Under the pieces are notes generated by a model that saw only the letters and a list, made by a program, of their open reading frames with translations, did not search any database and was not told the DNA's origin. From NCBI GenBank assembly GCA_018240745.1, contig JAFEFF010000189.1, positions 1 to 58,388 of the forward strand: 58,388 bases of DNA, given 5' to 3'. This document shows positions 36,317 through 45,476 of the stretch, piece by piece. Source of the DNA: Pseudomonadota bacterium (GTDB taxonomy: Bacteria > Pseudomonadota > Alphaproteobacteria > Reyranellales > Reyranellaceae). The position numbers and the translations under genes are program-made. Numbering within the stretch: the first letter of the stretch is position 1; every line of letters begins with the position of its first letter.

Positions 36317-37279
36317 ATGCCACAAGATTCTTCGCGCTCCGACGCTGCCCGTCACGAAAAGTACGAGCGCCTGGTCGAGGCCGCGCGCAAGATGCCCGGC
36401 ATCGTCACCGCGGTCGCCCATCCGTGCGACGAGGTTTCGCTCGAAAGCGCGGTCGAGGCGGCGCGGCTCGGCATCGTCACGCCGATCCTGTGCGGGCCGC
36501 AGGCCAAGATCCGGGCGGCCGCCGACAAGGCCCGGCTGGACGTCGGGTCGCTCGAATTGATCGACACCGAACATAGCCACGCAGCCGCCGCCAAGGCGGT
36601 CGAGCTGGTGCGGGCCGGCCGCGCCGAGGCCCTGATGAAGGGCAGCCTGCACACCGACGAGCTGATGGCCGCGGTCGTCGCGCGCGACACCGGCATCCGC
36701 ACCGCGCGCCGCATCAGCCACTGCTTCGTCATGGACGTGCCGAACCACGCCAATGCGCTGATCATCAGCGATGCCGCGGTGAACATAGCGCCCGATCTCG
36801 AGGCCAAGGTCGACATCGTCCAGAACGCCATCGACCTTGCGCATGCGCTCGGCGCCGACGAGGTGCGCGTCGCCATCCTGAGCGCGATGGAGACGGTCAA
36901 TCCCAAGGTGCCGTCGACGATCGAGGCGGCTGCCTTGTGCAAGATGGCCGACCGCGGCCAGATCACTGGCGCCCTGCTCGACGGCCCGCTGGCGCTCGAC
37001 AACGCGATCAGTCGCGACGCCGCGGCGATGAAGCACATCGTCTCGCCGGTCGCCGGCCGCGCCAACGTGCTGATCGTACCCGATCTCGAGGCCGGCAACA
37101 TGCTGGCCAAGAGCCTGTCGTTCCTCGCCAATGCCGACGCCGCCGGCATCGTGCTCGGCGCCCGCGTGCCGATCATCCTCACCAGCCGGGCCGACTCGCT
37201 GCTGACCCGGCTCGCCTCGTGCGCGGTCGCAGTCCTGGTGGTGGCGGCGCGGCGGGCCAAGGCCGCCGTGACGGTCTGA
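36317..37279 (+). CDS. pta: phosphate acetyltransferase
   Basis: 320-aa phosphate acetyl/butyryltransferase-fold enzyme turning acetyl-CoA into acetyl phosphate. The GGGGAG ribosome site precedes the ATG. Motifs include ALMKGSLHTDELM, VNPKVPSTIEAAALCKM, ITGALLDGPLALDNAIS and LIVPDLEAGNMLAKSL. It is the short form, without the N-terminal DRTGG/regulatory domains of long Pta or the enoyl-hydratase domain of some homologues. A phosphate butyryltransferase activity is possible, but ackA is next, so acetyl is preferred. Confidence 0.9.
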   Translation: MPQDSSRSDAARHEKYERLVEAARKMPGIVTAVAHPCDEVSLESAVEAARLGIVTPILCGPQAKIRAAADKARLDVGSLELIDTEHSHAAAAKAVELVRAGRAEALMKGSLHTDELMAAVVARDTGIRTARRISHCFVMDVPNHANALIISDAAVNIAPDLEAKVDIVQNAIDLAHALGADEVRVAILSAMETVNPKVPSTIEAAALCKMADRGQITGALLDGPLALDNAISRDAAAMKHIVSPVAGRANVLIVPDLEAGNMLAKSLSFLANADAAGIVLGARVPIILTSRADSLLTRLASCAVAVLVVAARRAKAAVTV

Positions 37280-37285
37280 CGGGCG

Positions 37286-38509
37286 ATGGAGGGAAACCCA
37301 ACCGGCGGCTGCATCGCCGTGCTGAACGCCGGTTCATCGAGCGTGAAATTCGCGCTCTACGAGGCGGGCGACAACGGCGCGCTGCTGTTCCGTGGCCAAG
37401 TCGAGCAACTCGGCCTCGCGCCGCGTATGAAGGTGGTGGACGCCAGGGGCGAGACGGTGACCCGCCGCAAGTGGACCAACGAACAGCTCGACCATCGCCG
37501 CGCGACCGAGGAGATCCTCAAGCTCGGCCGCGAATTGCTGGCTGGCCGGCCGGTGCTCGGCATCGGCCATCGCGTGGTGCATGGCGGCATGCGCTTCGAC
37601 GCGCCGGCCCGCATCGATGGCGAGGTGCTCAAGTATCTCGGCACCCTGGTGCCGCTCGCGCCGCTGCACCAGCCGCACAACCTGGCGCCGATCGAGGCGA
37701 TCGCCGAGGCGGCGCCCCAGATGCCGCAAGTCGCCTGCTTCGACACGGCATTCCATCGCAGCCAAACGGCACTCGCCGGAAACTTCGCCCTGCCCCGCGA
37801 GCTGACGGATGCCGGCGTGCGGCGGTACGGCTTCCACGGCCTGTCGTACGACTACATCGTCGCGCACCTCGCCGAGACGATGCCGGTGCTGGCGCGATCG
37901 CGGCTGATCATCGCCCATCTCGGCAACGGCGCCAGCCTGTGCGCGGTCGACGAGGGCAAGAGTGTCGCCAGCACCATGGGCTTCACCGCGCTCGACGGGC
38001 TGATGATGGGCACGCGCACCGGCGCGCTCGATCCCGGCGTGCTGCTCTACCTGATGATGGAACGGCGCATGAGCGCCAAGAACATCGAGGACCTGCTCTA
38101 CCGCAAGTCCGGCCTGCTCGGCGTGTCCGGCATCTCATCCGACATGCGTACCCTGCGCCAGTCGCCCGAGCCCGAGGCGGCCGAGGCGATCGCGCTCTTC
38201 GTCTACCGCATCGTGCGCGAGATCGGCTCGATGGCGGCGGCGCTGGGCGGGGTCGACGGCCTGGTCTTCACCGCCGGCATCGGCGAGAACGACCCGGCCA
38301 CCCGCAGCGAGGTCGCAGCCGGCTGCCGCTGGCTCGGTCTGACGCTCGACGAGGAGCGCAACAGGCGCGGCGAGACCCGCATCCATGCCGAGGGCTCGCG
38401 GCTTACCGCCTGGGTGGTGCCGACCGACGAGGAACGCATGATCGCCCGATACACCGGCCGGATTCTGGCGACGGCGCCCGGCTCGACGCTGCGGCCCGCG
38501 GTGCTATAA
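37286..38509 (+). CDS. ackA: acetate kinase
   Basis: 407-aa ASKHA kinase making ATP plus acetate from acetyl phosphate. Motifs: LNAGSSSVKFALYE, GHRVVHGG, ACFDTAFH, RYGFHGLSYDYI, LGNGASLCAVDEGKS, DTxMGFTxLxG-like STMGFTALDGLMMGTRTGALDPG and FTAGIGEND. It lies 6 bp after pta, forming the usual energy-conserving pair downstream of PFL. It ends 12 bp before a tRNA gene. Confidence 0.96.
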   Translation: MEGNPTGGCIAVLNAGSSSVKFALYEAGDNGALLFRGQVEQLGLAPRMKVVDARGETVTRRKWTNEQLDHRRATEEILKLGRELLAGRPVLGIGHRVVHGGMRFDAPARIDGEVLKYLGTLVPLAPLHQPHNLAPIEAIAEAAPQMPQVACFDTAFHRSQTALAGNFALPRELTDAGVRRYGFHGLSYDYIVAHLAETMPVLARSRLIIAHLGNGASLCAVDEGKSVASTMGFTALDGLMMGTRTGALDPGVLLYLMMERRMSAKNIEDLLYRKSGLLGVSGISSDMRTLRQSPEPEAAEAIALFVYRIVREIGSMAAALGGVDGLVFTAGIGENDPATRSEVAAGCRWLGLTLDEERNRRGETRIHAEGSRLTAWVVPTDEERMIARYTGRILATAPGSTLRPAVL

Positions 38510-38521
38510 GCGCTCGACAGC

Positions 38522-38611
38522 GGATGGGTGGCCGAGCGGTTTAAGGCACCGGTCTTGAAAACCGGCGTGGGTTCACGCCCACCGTGGGTTCGAATCCCAC
38601 CCCATCCGCCA
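38522..38611 (+). tRNA. tRNA-Ser (anticodon UGA)
   Basis: 90-nt class II tRNA with a long variable arm. Acceptor GGATGGG pairs with CCCATCC; discriminator G and encoded CCA end it at 38611. The anticodon loop is CTTGAAA with TGA at 38556-38558. The T-arm contains GGGTTCGAATCCC. The base after CCA begins a sequence repeated in inverted orientation at 39683-39709. Confidence 0.97.
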
Positions 38612-38635
38612 ATCAGTCTGCGAGGACTTATGCTC
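38611..38635 (+). repeat. inverted-repeat copy 1 at the tRNA-Ser 3' end
   Basis: It starts with the last base of the tRNA CCA: AATCAGTCTGCGAGGA then CTTATGCTC. The same 16 bases, then TTTTTATGCTC, occur on the opposite strand at 39709-39683. Confidence 0.75.
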
Positions 38636-38995
38636 CCCGGGAACGGCGTGTTTTTGCCTACCAAGGACCACGGTCGAGTGGTCGTTAGGGAAGATCATGC
38701 GGCGATGTCGTCCACATGATCGGCGGCACCGATGTAGTTGAAGTAGAGGTCGGTCGGCTAAGACGGAAGCAGTTGGGGCCTACAAGAAGTCTTGCGCATC
38801 CGCGCCGTGTTTCCCGCCCCGTCGATGTTCGAGCGCGGTAGCTTGGCCGCGGGCAGGTACCGTCGGCACGTCACGCACAGCGGCAGGTAGCAGTTGTCGG
38901 CACGCACAAGCGCAAGCCCCGCGACCGGCGCCGTCTCCGGCTCGGCCGGCAACACCGGGGAGCGCGTTCGTTTCGAGCGCAACCGCGGTCGACGC
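38612..38995. other. 384 bp without a recognisable gene
   Basis: Stretch between tRNA-Ser and the methyltransferase gene. No frame here shows a known domain. The only coding-like trace is a 20-codon open tail on the minus strand (38695-38757, ending in AADHVDDIAA then TGA) preceded by an in-frame TAG, possibly the end of a decayed gene. The composition is GC-rich and irregular. Confidence 0.6.
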
Positions 38996-39637
38996 CTACC
39001 ACTTATCTCCCCGCACCAAGTAGCTGCCATATGCGGCCAGCCATGGAAACCACTGACCGACATAATGGGTCATGCGACCGCTGCCGAATATCTTCACGCT
39101 CGAGAATCCGACGGCTCGCAGCCGGAAACGGAGGCAATCCGGGTAATGCTGCGTCAAATGCGCTTCATCTGACAGCACGCTCAGGTCGAGAAGTCTGTTC
39201 CTCAAAGAGTTGGGGTTGGGGGTGGTAAGTATCAACCGGCCGCGCAGGCGCAGCACGCGAAAGAACTCAACGAGCGTCGCATCCACATCCGCGGACGAAA
39301 CATGTTCGATGAATTCACCTGCAACGATGGCGTCGAAAGTATCGTTCGCGAAAGCCAGTTGATTTGCAAACCCACAAATCCGCTCGCAGTAGATTGCCGG
39401 GTCCAGGGCTTCGACTCGTTCCTGAACACAATCCAGCCCGGCGAGCTGCAGGTGCGGGTTGAGGTCTTTCAGTACCATGCCGCCCCGCCCTGTGTTACAG
39501 CCCGCATCGAGTACTCTTGTCGCGCCTCGTGGCAAGTGCATAAACATTTGCCGGTATCTTTCGGGTGTGCGGTAGTCCGCCTCGGAAGAAACCTCCGCTC
39601 GGTTGCGCTCTACAACAAATTCTTGCGATGTGGACAT
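38996..39637 (-). CDS. class I SAM-dependent methyltransferase
   Basis: 213 aa with an AGGGAG ribosome site. The SAM motif I is TRVLDAGCNTGRGGMVL. Motif II/III region reads NDTFDAIVAGEFIEHVSSAD, then FFRVLRLRGRLILTTPNPNS. A Methyltransf_11/23 type protein, as often seen in lipopolysaccharide clusters for O-methylation of sugars. It is the last minus-strand gene of the polysaccharide cluster and lies inside the segment bounded by the inverted repeats. Confidence 0.88.
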   Translation of the reverse strand: MSTSQEFVVERNRAEVSSEADYRTPERYRQMFMHLPRGATRVLDAGCNTGRGGMVLKDLNPHLQLAGLDCVQERVEALDPAIYCERICGFANQLAFANDTFDAIVAGEFIEHVSSADVDATLVEFFRVLRLRGRLILTTPNPNSLRNRLLDLSVLSDEAHLTQHYPDCLRFRLRAVGFSSVKIFGSGRMTHYVGQWFPWLAAYGSYLVRGDKW

Positions 39638-39682
39638 GGGGCGTTGCTCCCTGAGTTTAGAATATCAACCTACTCTCTATGT

Positions 39683-39709
39683 GAGCATAAAAATCCTCGC
39701 AGACTGATT
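39683..39709 (-). repeat. inverted-repeat copy 2 with decayed tRNA-Ser end
   Basis: Read on the minus strand: AATCAGTCTGCGAGGA then TTTTTATGCTC. The similarity extends on the 5' side into ACCCTATCCGAT, against ACCCCATCCGCC of the tRNA end (39710-39723), and more weakly into the T-arm. It is located 1.05 kb from copy 1. Confidence 0.7.
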
Positions 39710-39837
39710 ATCGGATAGGGTGTCCGTCGATACCTGCGCAAAAGCATGAATTTGCAAGCGCCCTTTCGAAAATAACATAGGCTTACCCCCATGCAGGTTC
39801 CAGGGCGCCTCCCGCGACCGCGCAATCACGAGCGTCT

Positions 39838-40923
39838 TTACTCCAGCCCAGTACCGATCCGTTCGACGAACTCCCAAAACGTGGGCGGCGTCCGGATCTT
39901 CCTGGCGAGACCTTTGACTCCGAGCACCTTATCCAGTACCCGAATCGCGAATTTGGCGGTGCGCAAGCTGACCAACTGAGCGGGTTGCGCGCGGGTCGCA
40001 CGACCAAAAAACAACAAAGCGTGCCCGAACGAATTGCTCTCCACCGCTGTATACGCGAGATACATGTAGCTAGCGTAACGCTCCCGTTTGCGATGTTTCG
40101 CCGCCAGCAACGGCCATCGCTCTTGGGCCCATTGGCGAACGAGTTCCATGGATTTTTGCATCGTCACAAAGTTTGAAGACATGCTGCCTTGTGGTTTGCG
40201 ATATCCGACCAAATAGCGCGGTACGAGTGCGAACTCACAGACTTCGGCCAGTGCGATAAAGAGCTTCCAGTCTTCGGCCCCTTGCGCACCTCCAAGATAG
40301 AGGCCCGGATCGAAACCGCCAACCAAATCCATACAGTCGTGCCGAATAAGAGGCGTACTCGCGTTGCCCAGAAAGTTCTGTTCCAGCAATGCAGTTAGAA
40401 CATTGCCTTCGAGGCGCGGCGGCCTGCGCATTTTTCCCGAAATGGCGTTGTCCGCCTCGTCGATGAATAAGCTCCAACAATAAGCAACCCCGGCCCGCGC
40501 GCCTGCTTTGCGTATGGCGTTCATTTGGAGAAGAAGCTTGTCCTTGTGCCACAGGTCATCGGCGTCGACAGGCGCAAGAAATTCACCGCGCGCTTGCGAT
40601 ATTCCGCGGTTCCGCGCCGCAGCGACGCCCGCTTGAGGCCCTGAATAGTAGAAGACGCGCGGATCGTGGGCCGCGATCTTCTTGACAATCGACAAGGTCG
40701 AGTCGGTCGACCCATCGTCAACAACGATCACTTCGATGTTTTGAACGGTTTGGTTCAGAACGGACTGGAGAGTTCGTCCAATAAATCGTTCACCATTGCG
40801 AACTGGAATCACGACGCTGATCAAGTCGTTGACGTAATCACCTTGCCGCGCGTAATTCCGACTCACGTATTCTTCGGAGCCGTTCGACTTGGCGAAGTCA
40901 ATGGGACGCTTTGCGTCAGTCAT
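39838..40923 (-). CDS. family 2 glycosyltransferase
   Basis: 361-aa GT-A glycosyltransferase. The N-terminus has the nucleotide-binding SVVIPVRNGERFIGRTLQSV and EVIVVDDGSTDSTLSI, the DxD region LAPVDADDLWHKDK, and the acceptor part GGAQGAEDWKLFIALAE. No membrane segments. It transfers a sugar from a nucleotide sugar to the growing lipid-linked unit; the sugar is unknown. The ATG overlaps the flippase stop (ATGA). Confidence 0.9.
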   Translation of the reverse strand: MTDAKRPIDFAKSNGSEEYVSRNYARQGDYVNDLISVVIPVRNGERFIGRTLQSVLNQTVQNIEVIVVDDGSTDSTLSIVKKIAAHDPRVFYYSGPQAGVAAARNRGISQARGEFLAPVDADDLWHKDKLLLQMNAIRKAGARAGVAYCWSLFIDEADNAISGKMRRPPRLEGNVLTALLEQNFLGNASTPLIRHDCMDLVGGFDPGLYLGGAQGAEDWKLFIALAEVCEFALVPRYLVGYRKPQGSMSSNFVTMQKSMELVRQWAQERWPLLAAKHRKRERYASYMYLAYTAVESNSFGHALLFFGRATRAQPAQLVSLRTAKFAIRVLDKVLGVKGLARKIRTPPTFWEFVERIGTGLE

Positions 40924-42623
40924 ACGGGTCGCTCCGCACCGATCTTTTCGGCGGTCGTGGAATAGCTACCTTCGATGCCGCTTCGCTTGGCACGTATCGC
41001 GTCGCTCAAGCGGTTCTTGACATAGTTATACGTCCAGGGGCTAACGAACCTTAGCAAGACGATATAGAGCCCGCCGCCGATGCCGACGATGGCCGTGATC
41101 TGGGCGAGCGGTCCCGTCGGAACTAAGTGCACCAGCGCGACGGCAGCACCGACGGCGATGGCGGAAACCGTGGTTGAATTGACGTAGATCATCGCGATGC
41201 TGCGGAGCAATACGCCGGTGCGCCTGAACACGACAAAGGTGAAGCAGGCCGGAAGGACGATATAGAATAGGCTTACCGCGATCGCGACGCCGGTCGCAGC
41301 CCCGACGGCCGCCGCGGCGCCAAAGTGCGCTCCAACGGCGACAAGAAGGAAAAAGACCGGTCCATAGATGCAAGAGTAGATGAACAATCGTCGAAATTCG
41401 CCCTGGGCGATCAGCAGCGCAGCGGCGATCCAGGAGACAGCGTCGAAGGCGAGACCGACGCTGAGGATCTCTGCCGGAACAATGGCGCCGTCCCATTTGG
41501 AGCCGAACAGAAAACCGAAAAGAGGTCGGGCCACCGCTGCCTGTATGAAGCAATAGGGCATTGTAGTGAAGGCGAGGACCCGACACGCACTCAGCGCTGC
41601 TTCACCCTGGCGAAGTGGCTCGCTCCGCAGCGTCGCCAGGGCCGGGAGGAGCACTGAAGTCAGGCTTCCAGCCAGCACCCGCACTGGTTGGACGGCAAGC
41701 CGAAACGCAAAGAAGTAGGCACCGACTTCGGGCTTGGACGCGAACAGGCCCAGCACGAAGTAGTCGCCCTGGCCAACCATGGCTGTTATGACCCTGGATC
41801 CAAAGACCGCGGAACTCGCCTTGCCCATCATCCGAAGTTGCCGGAAGCGAAGCTGGCCCAGCTGGGGTCTAGCGACAGACCAGAAGAAGGCCGCGCGCAC
41901 CACGGCGAGGACCGGGCCGGGAAGGACGAAGCTGAAGACACCGAAGCCGTGCAGCGCCAAGGCAATGACCGCGACCTGGCCCACCGCCAGTTCGATCGTG
42001 GTATAAGTCGCGAGGAAGCGGAAGTTGAGTGCCGCGCGAAGCGCGGCAGCCGGCACAGTCGAGAGTGCGCTGAGCGGCATGCCAAGCGCCATGATGGGCA
42101 GGATGGAGTAGAGAACCGGTGCTTCATACAAGTGAGCGGCCACGGGCATGCAGGCGATGACCAGGAGCATGCCGGCGATGCTGAGCCCCAGGCTGGTCAC
42201 AAAAGCCGGCCTTGTCCAGTAGCGCATGGTCCGCTGGCGCTGCACCAGGACGTCGTCCACGCCGAAGCTGATCAGCGCCTCAAAAATAGAAGTCACAGTT
42301 CCGGCCAATGCGAGGATCGCGAAGTCCGACGGAAGGAGTATTCTCGCGAGCACGATCTGGGACGCGACCAAGATGACTCGCATGCCGACATTTTGGCCGA
42401 GGAGCCAACCCACCCCCGCGAATACCCTTCGCGTTAGTCCGGCGCGAGAGTCGACGTGACCCGTCGAGGAAAACCAGCCGAAAAAACCAGCTCTCGGTCG
42501 CGTTGGTCCGACCTGGTTGGACAATTGACCATCCTTTGCAACGATGTCTCTTGTCTGCCGGCTACTCTGGTTCGGGCCAACACTACTTCGCCGTGGTGGC
42601 GGTGTTGGTGATGCTACTGCCAC
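40920..42623 (-). CDS. polysaccharide flippase (Wzx/MATE-like)
   Basis: 567 aa from a GTG; the start is uncertain because no ATG occurs before residue 100 or so. About 80 cytosolic residues precede GVGWLLGQNVGMRVILVASQ, then 12-14 membrane helices of the polysaccharide-transport (PST, RfbX) type. It flips undecaprenyl-linked repeat units to the periplasm. It is coupled to the GT2 gene downstream. The long N-terminal extension is unusual and may be partly untranslated. Confidence 0.87.
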   Translation of the reverse strand: MAVASPTPPPRRSSVGPNQSSRQTRDIVAKDGQLSNQVGPTRPRAGFFGWFSSTGHVDSRAGLTRRVFAGVGWLLGQNVGMRVILVASQIVLARILLPSDFAILALAGTVTSIFEALISFGVDDVLVQRQRTMRYWTRPAFVTSLGLSIAGMLLVIACMPVAAHLYEAPVLYSILPIMALGMPLSALSTVPAAALRAALNFRFLATYTTIELAVGQVAVIALALHGFGVFSFVLPGPVLAVVRAAFFWSVARPQLGQLRFRQLRMMGKASSAVFGSRVITAMVGQGDYFVLGLFASKPEVGAYFFAFRLAVQPVRVLAGSLTSVLLPALATLRSEPLRQGEAALSACRVLAFTTMPYCFIQAAVARPLFGFLFGSKWDGAIVPAEILSVGLAFDAVSWIAAALLIAQGEFRRLFIYSCIYGPVFFLLVAVGAHFGAAAAVGAATGVAIAVSLFYIVLPACFTFVVFRRTGVLLRSIAMIYVNSTTVSAIAVGAAVALVHLVPTGPLAQITAIVGIGGGLYIVLLRFVSPWTYNYVKNRLSDAIRAKRSGIEGSYSTTAEKIGAERPV

Positions 42624-42816
42624 CGCGGGTCTTAAGCATCCAAAGCCGAGTCTGGCACAATCCGCTTCGACGGATAATGTTCGTCACAGAAAGATCACGG
42701 GTGAAACCGACGACTGCCCTCATACAGCTTGGATCGGTCACTCCGGGCTTGGGGTTAAGCCTTGTTCGAGGAATGCGCAGGCGCCTTTTGGACCGGAGTG
42801 AACACGGCCGCCGCGG

Positions 42817-44367
42817 TCAATGCATCGTGCTGTGGGTATCCTGACCAAAGCGTTGCCACGCGGTAAAGTCATAAAATCCCCAATTGCGCCATGTAAAGAA
42901 GTGCGTCGTACCAAATCCTCTGTAATCGTTGTAATCGAATTTGATGTTGCGCGAGTAGAACATTTGTTGATCGCCAGTATCCACGACCGCGCCGATCATG
43001 GGTTCGTTCTTCAACCCATTGGTCGCATCCACCGTGTTGTGATGAACCCAGATATTTCGGACCCAATAGGGATCGGTCGCATAGGAGCATCTGCAAGCCC
43101 CCCTATTCTGCTCGCGGAGGGCGATTGCACGGCCGTACTGTCCGGGCTTGATCGTGTTGTGGGCGATCTCAATGATGCCGGCATGACTTCCCTTCGAGCC
43201 GCCCGAGTTCTCGATCGCAACGCCCGCGCAGCTGAAGTAGAAACTGGGGCAATTCGACTGATACGATTGGGACCCCATGCCCTGCAGATCGTTGCCGATG
43301 ATGCTCGCGTTGAAGCTGATCTCGTGTTCGATCCCGTTGGTGTCGTTCAACGACCTATTGAACCAGTAGGTCGTGTATATGTTGTCTGAGTCGGTCCAGA
43401 AGCCCGGACCGCCGTTGTCGTGAGCATAGTTGTACCAGAATGTCAGGTACTGCGTGTTTGTCGCCTTGCCGCCGCCCTGCTCGCCGCTGTCCCAATAACC
43501 GTGCGATGGATTGTTGCGGGCGATTTCGTTGCTGTCGAACAACGTTCCGACTGCAGGTTGGGCGCCGGTTCCGTCATAAACGACTTTATAGCCTTCTTCG
43601 GCGTTATTGTGGATGTTGTTGGCGATCACCAGCGCGTAGCTGCTGGCCCAAACACCTGCACCTTGCGTCGCCCCAGTGATCTCGTTGTTCTGGATCAAGG
43701 CGTACGCTCCCCAAATCTGGATCATCCCGTACTGAGTTGGCGCCGTGTAGTTTTTGACGATCAGGTTCTTGATGACGACGTGGTGGGCCGTGCCGTGGAA
43801 GGCATAAGTCGTTTTTGACTGGCCGTCGAGCACCGCTCCGTTGGTACCGTCATGGGCGCCAATGAACACGTCACCATCCTTGGGCCGCACCGACTGTTGA
43901 TTGTAGGTGCCAATACCGAGGCAGAATGTCGTGCCCGCAGGATTCGCATTGATCAGTGACTGGAAATCGGCCCCTGGCCTGACTGAAACGCCGCTGCAGG
44001 ATATGCCTTTCTGTGGACCGACTGGAAGACGCAGCCCGGGCGTCGTCGGCAGCGGTGGCTTTTGCGGCCACGAGGCCGCCTGGCCTGTGACTTGCCACTT
44101 CTCCGACCAGCGCGACCACTGCGTCCCCGAGAAGGCCCAGACCTGATGATCAAGGTACCAAACTTCGAGAATGTCGGCGATGCCCGTCTGTTTGCCGTCC
44201 TTCAGCACAGCGCGATCCGATAGCCGAAGCGTCCATATCGCGCCGTGGGCATCGGTGATCTGCGTTGCGGTGGGAATGGTCGTGCCGTGAGCCGATTCCT
44301 GAGCCAGCGTCGGGGCGGTCAGCGCTGCCATCAGCGCCAGTGTTGCCAATAAGGTCCGCCAAGTCAT
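42817..44367 (-). CDS. secreted right-handed beta-helix protein
   Basis: 516 aa with a signal peptide (TWRTLLATLALMAALTAPTLAQ). Residues 30-110 hold a Trp-rich module (DAHGAIWTLRLSDRAVLKDG, VWAFSGTQWSRWSEKW) that I associate with secreted carbohydrate-active proteins of rhizobia. Residues 130-500 form parallel beta-helix repeats with stacked Asn/Gly turns (VIKNLIVKNYT, ALIQNNEITGA, ALVIANNIHNNAEEG). Related folds are polysaccharide lyases, epimerases and hydrolases. It probably modifies or trims the exported polymer (inference). Confidence 0.82.
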   Translation of the reverse strand: MTWRTLLATLALMAALTAPTLAQESAHGTTIPTATQITDAHGAIWTLRLSDRAVLKDGKQTGIADILEVWYLDHQVWAFSGTQWSRWSEKWQVTGQAASWPQKPPLPTTPGLRLPVGPQKGISCSGVSVRPGADFQSLINANPAGTTFCLGIGTYNQQSVRPKDGDVFIGAHDGTNGAVLDGQSKTTYAFHGTAHHVVIKNLIVKNYTAPTQYGMIQIWGAYALIQNNEITGATQGAGVWASSYALVIANNIHNNAEEGYKVVYDGTGAQPAVGTLFDSNEIARNNPSHGYWDSGEQGGGKATNTQYLTFWYNYAHDNGGPGFWTDSDNIYTTYWFNRSLNDTNGIEHEISFNASIIGNDLQGMGSQSYQSNCPSFYFSCAGVAIENSGGSKGSHAGIIEIAHNTIKPGQYGRAIALREQNRGACRCSYATDPYWVRNIWVHHNTVDATNGLKNEPMIGAVVDTGDQQMFYSRNIKFDYNDYRGFGTTHFFTWRNWGFYDFTAWQRFGQDTHSTMH

Positions 44368-44404
44368 GAAATCCCTCGCTTGGATTCGTGCTGTTGGCGT
44401 TGCG

Positions 44405-45391
44405 CTATCGGCCGATCACACTCTTTCGGTGCGCAGTCATCCATAGCCAGGCGCTCTGGATGATACTGTCCGGATCGGAGTGGCTCGGAGCCCACTTCAG
44501 CTCTGCCCGGGCCCGTGCGGCATCCGCAACCAGGGCCGGCGGATCACCAGGGCGGCGAGCCGCGGTCATGACTGAGATCTGCTTTCCGGTAATTTCGCGC
44601 GCGCGCGTGATCACTTGGCTGATGCTGGAGCCCGTACCCGTCCCGAGATTATACGCGGCGAACTTGCCGGGACGACACGCCGACAGCGCTGCGACGTGCG
44701 CCGATGCGAGATCGGTGACGTGAACGTAGTCGCGGATGCAGGTTCCATCCTTCGTGTCGTAGTCGCTGCCGAATACCGCGATGTCGGGCCGCATGCCGGC
44801 AGCCGCCTGCAATACCAGTGGAATGAGATGTGTCTCGGGATCGTGCTCCTCTCCACAGTCCCCATCGGGATCGGCTCCAGCGGCGTTGAAGTAGCGCAAC
44901 GCCACGGCTCCCAGCCCGTGCGCTGCACAGGCGTCGCGCAGGATCATCTCTCCCATAAGCTTGGATCGGCCATAGGGATTGATCGGCTCTTGCTGTTCGG
45001 CCTCGACGATGGGCAGTCGAGCAGGTACGCCATAGGTCGCGCAACTGCTGGAGAAGACGATGGAGCCGACATCGTTGGAGCACATCGCCTCGAGCAAGCT
45101 GACCATGCCCGCGACGTTGGTACGATAGTAAAGTGTCGGCTCGTTGTTCGACTCGCCGACATAAGCAAGGGCGGCAAAATTGATCACAGCATCCGGCTTG
45201 TGACGTCTCATCACGTCGTTGAGCATCGCAGTATCGTTGATGTCGCCTATCTCGAGCGGGCCCCATTTTGCGGCCCAGCGGTGGCCGGTGCGAAGATTGT
45301 CGTAGGCGATGGGTGTGTGCCCCGCCAGCGCCAGTGCCTTGCATGTATGGGAGCCGATATAGCCGGCACCTCCCGGCACGAGGACTCGCAT
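44405..45391 (-). CDS. galE: UDP-glucose 4-epimerase
   Basis: 328-aa extended SDR. NAD motif GGAGYIGSHTCKAL, catalytic Ser-x-Tyr-x3-Lys in SSSCATYGVP and NPYGRSKLMGE, YFNAAGADPDGDCGE and RDYVHVTDLASAH. It interconverts UDP-Glc and UDP-Gal (or the GlcNAc/xylose analogues) to supply the cluster with a precursor. It is divergent from a GT2 gene. Confidence 0.93.
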   Translation of the reverse strand: MRVLVPGGAGYIGSHTCKALALAGHTPIAYDNLRTGHRWAAKWGPLEIGDINDTAMLNDVMRRHKPDAVINFAALAYVGESNNEPTLYYRTNVAGMVSLLEAMCSNDVGSIVFSSSCATYGVPARLPIVEAEQQEPINPYGRSKLMGEMILRDACAAHGLGAVALRYFNAAGADPDGDCGEEHDPETHLIPLVLQAAAGMRPDIAVFGSDYDTKDGTCIRDYVHVTDLASAHVAALSACRPGKFAAYNLGTGTGSSISQVITRAREITGKQISVMTAARRPGDPPALVADAARARAELKWAPSHSDPDSIIQSAWLWMTAHRKSVIGR

Positions 45392-45476
45392 TGTCGGGAT
45401 CCTCCCGCTACTTCGCTTCGGTCAGTATGCCGCTCAAAATTCCTCCAAAGGGGTAGCGACCGCAGCGACCACAAAA

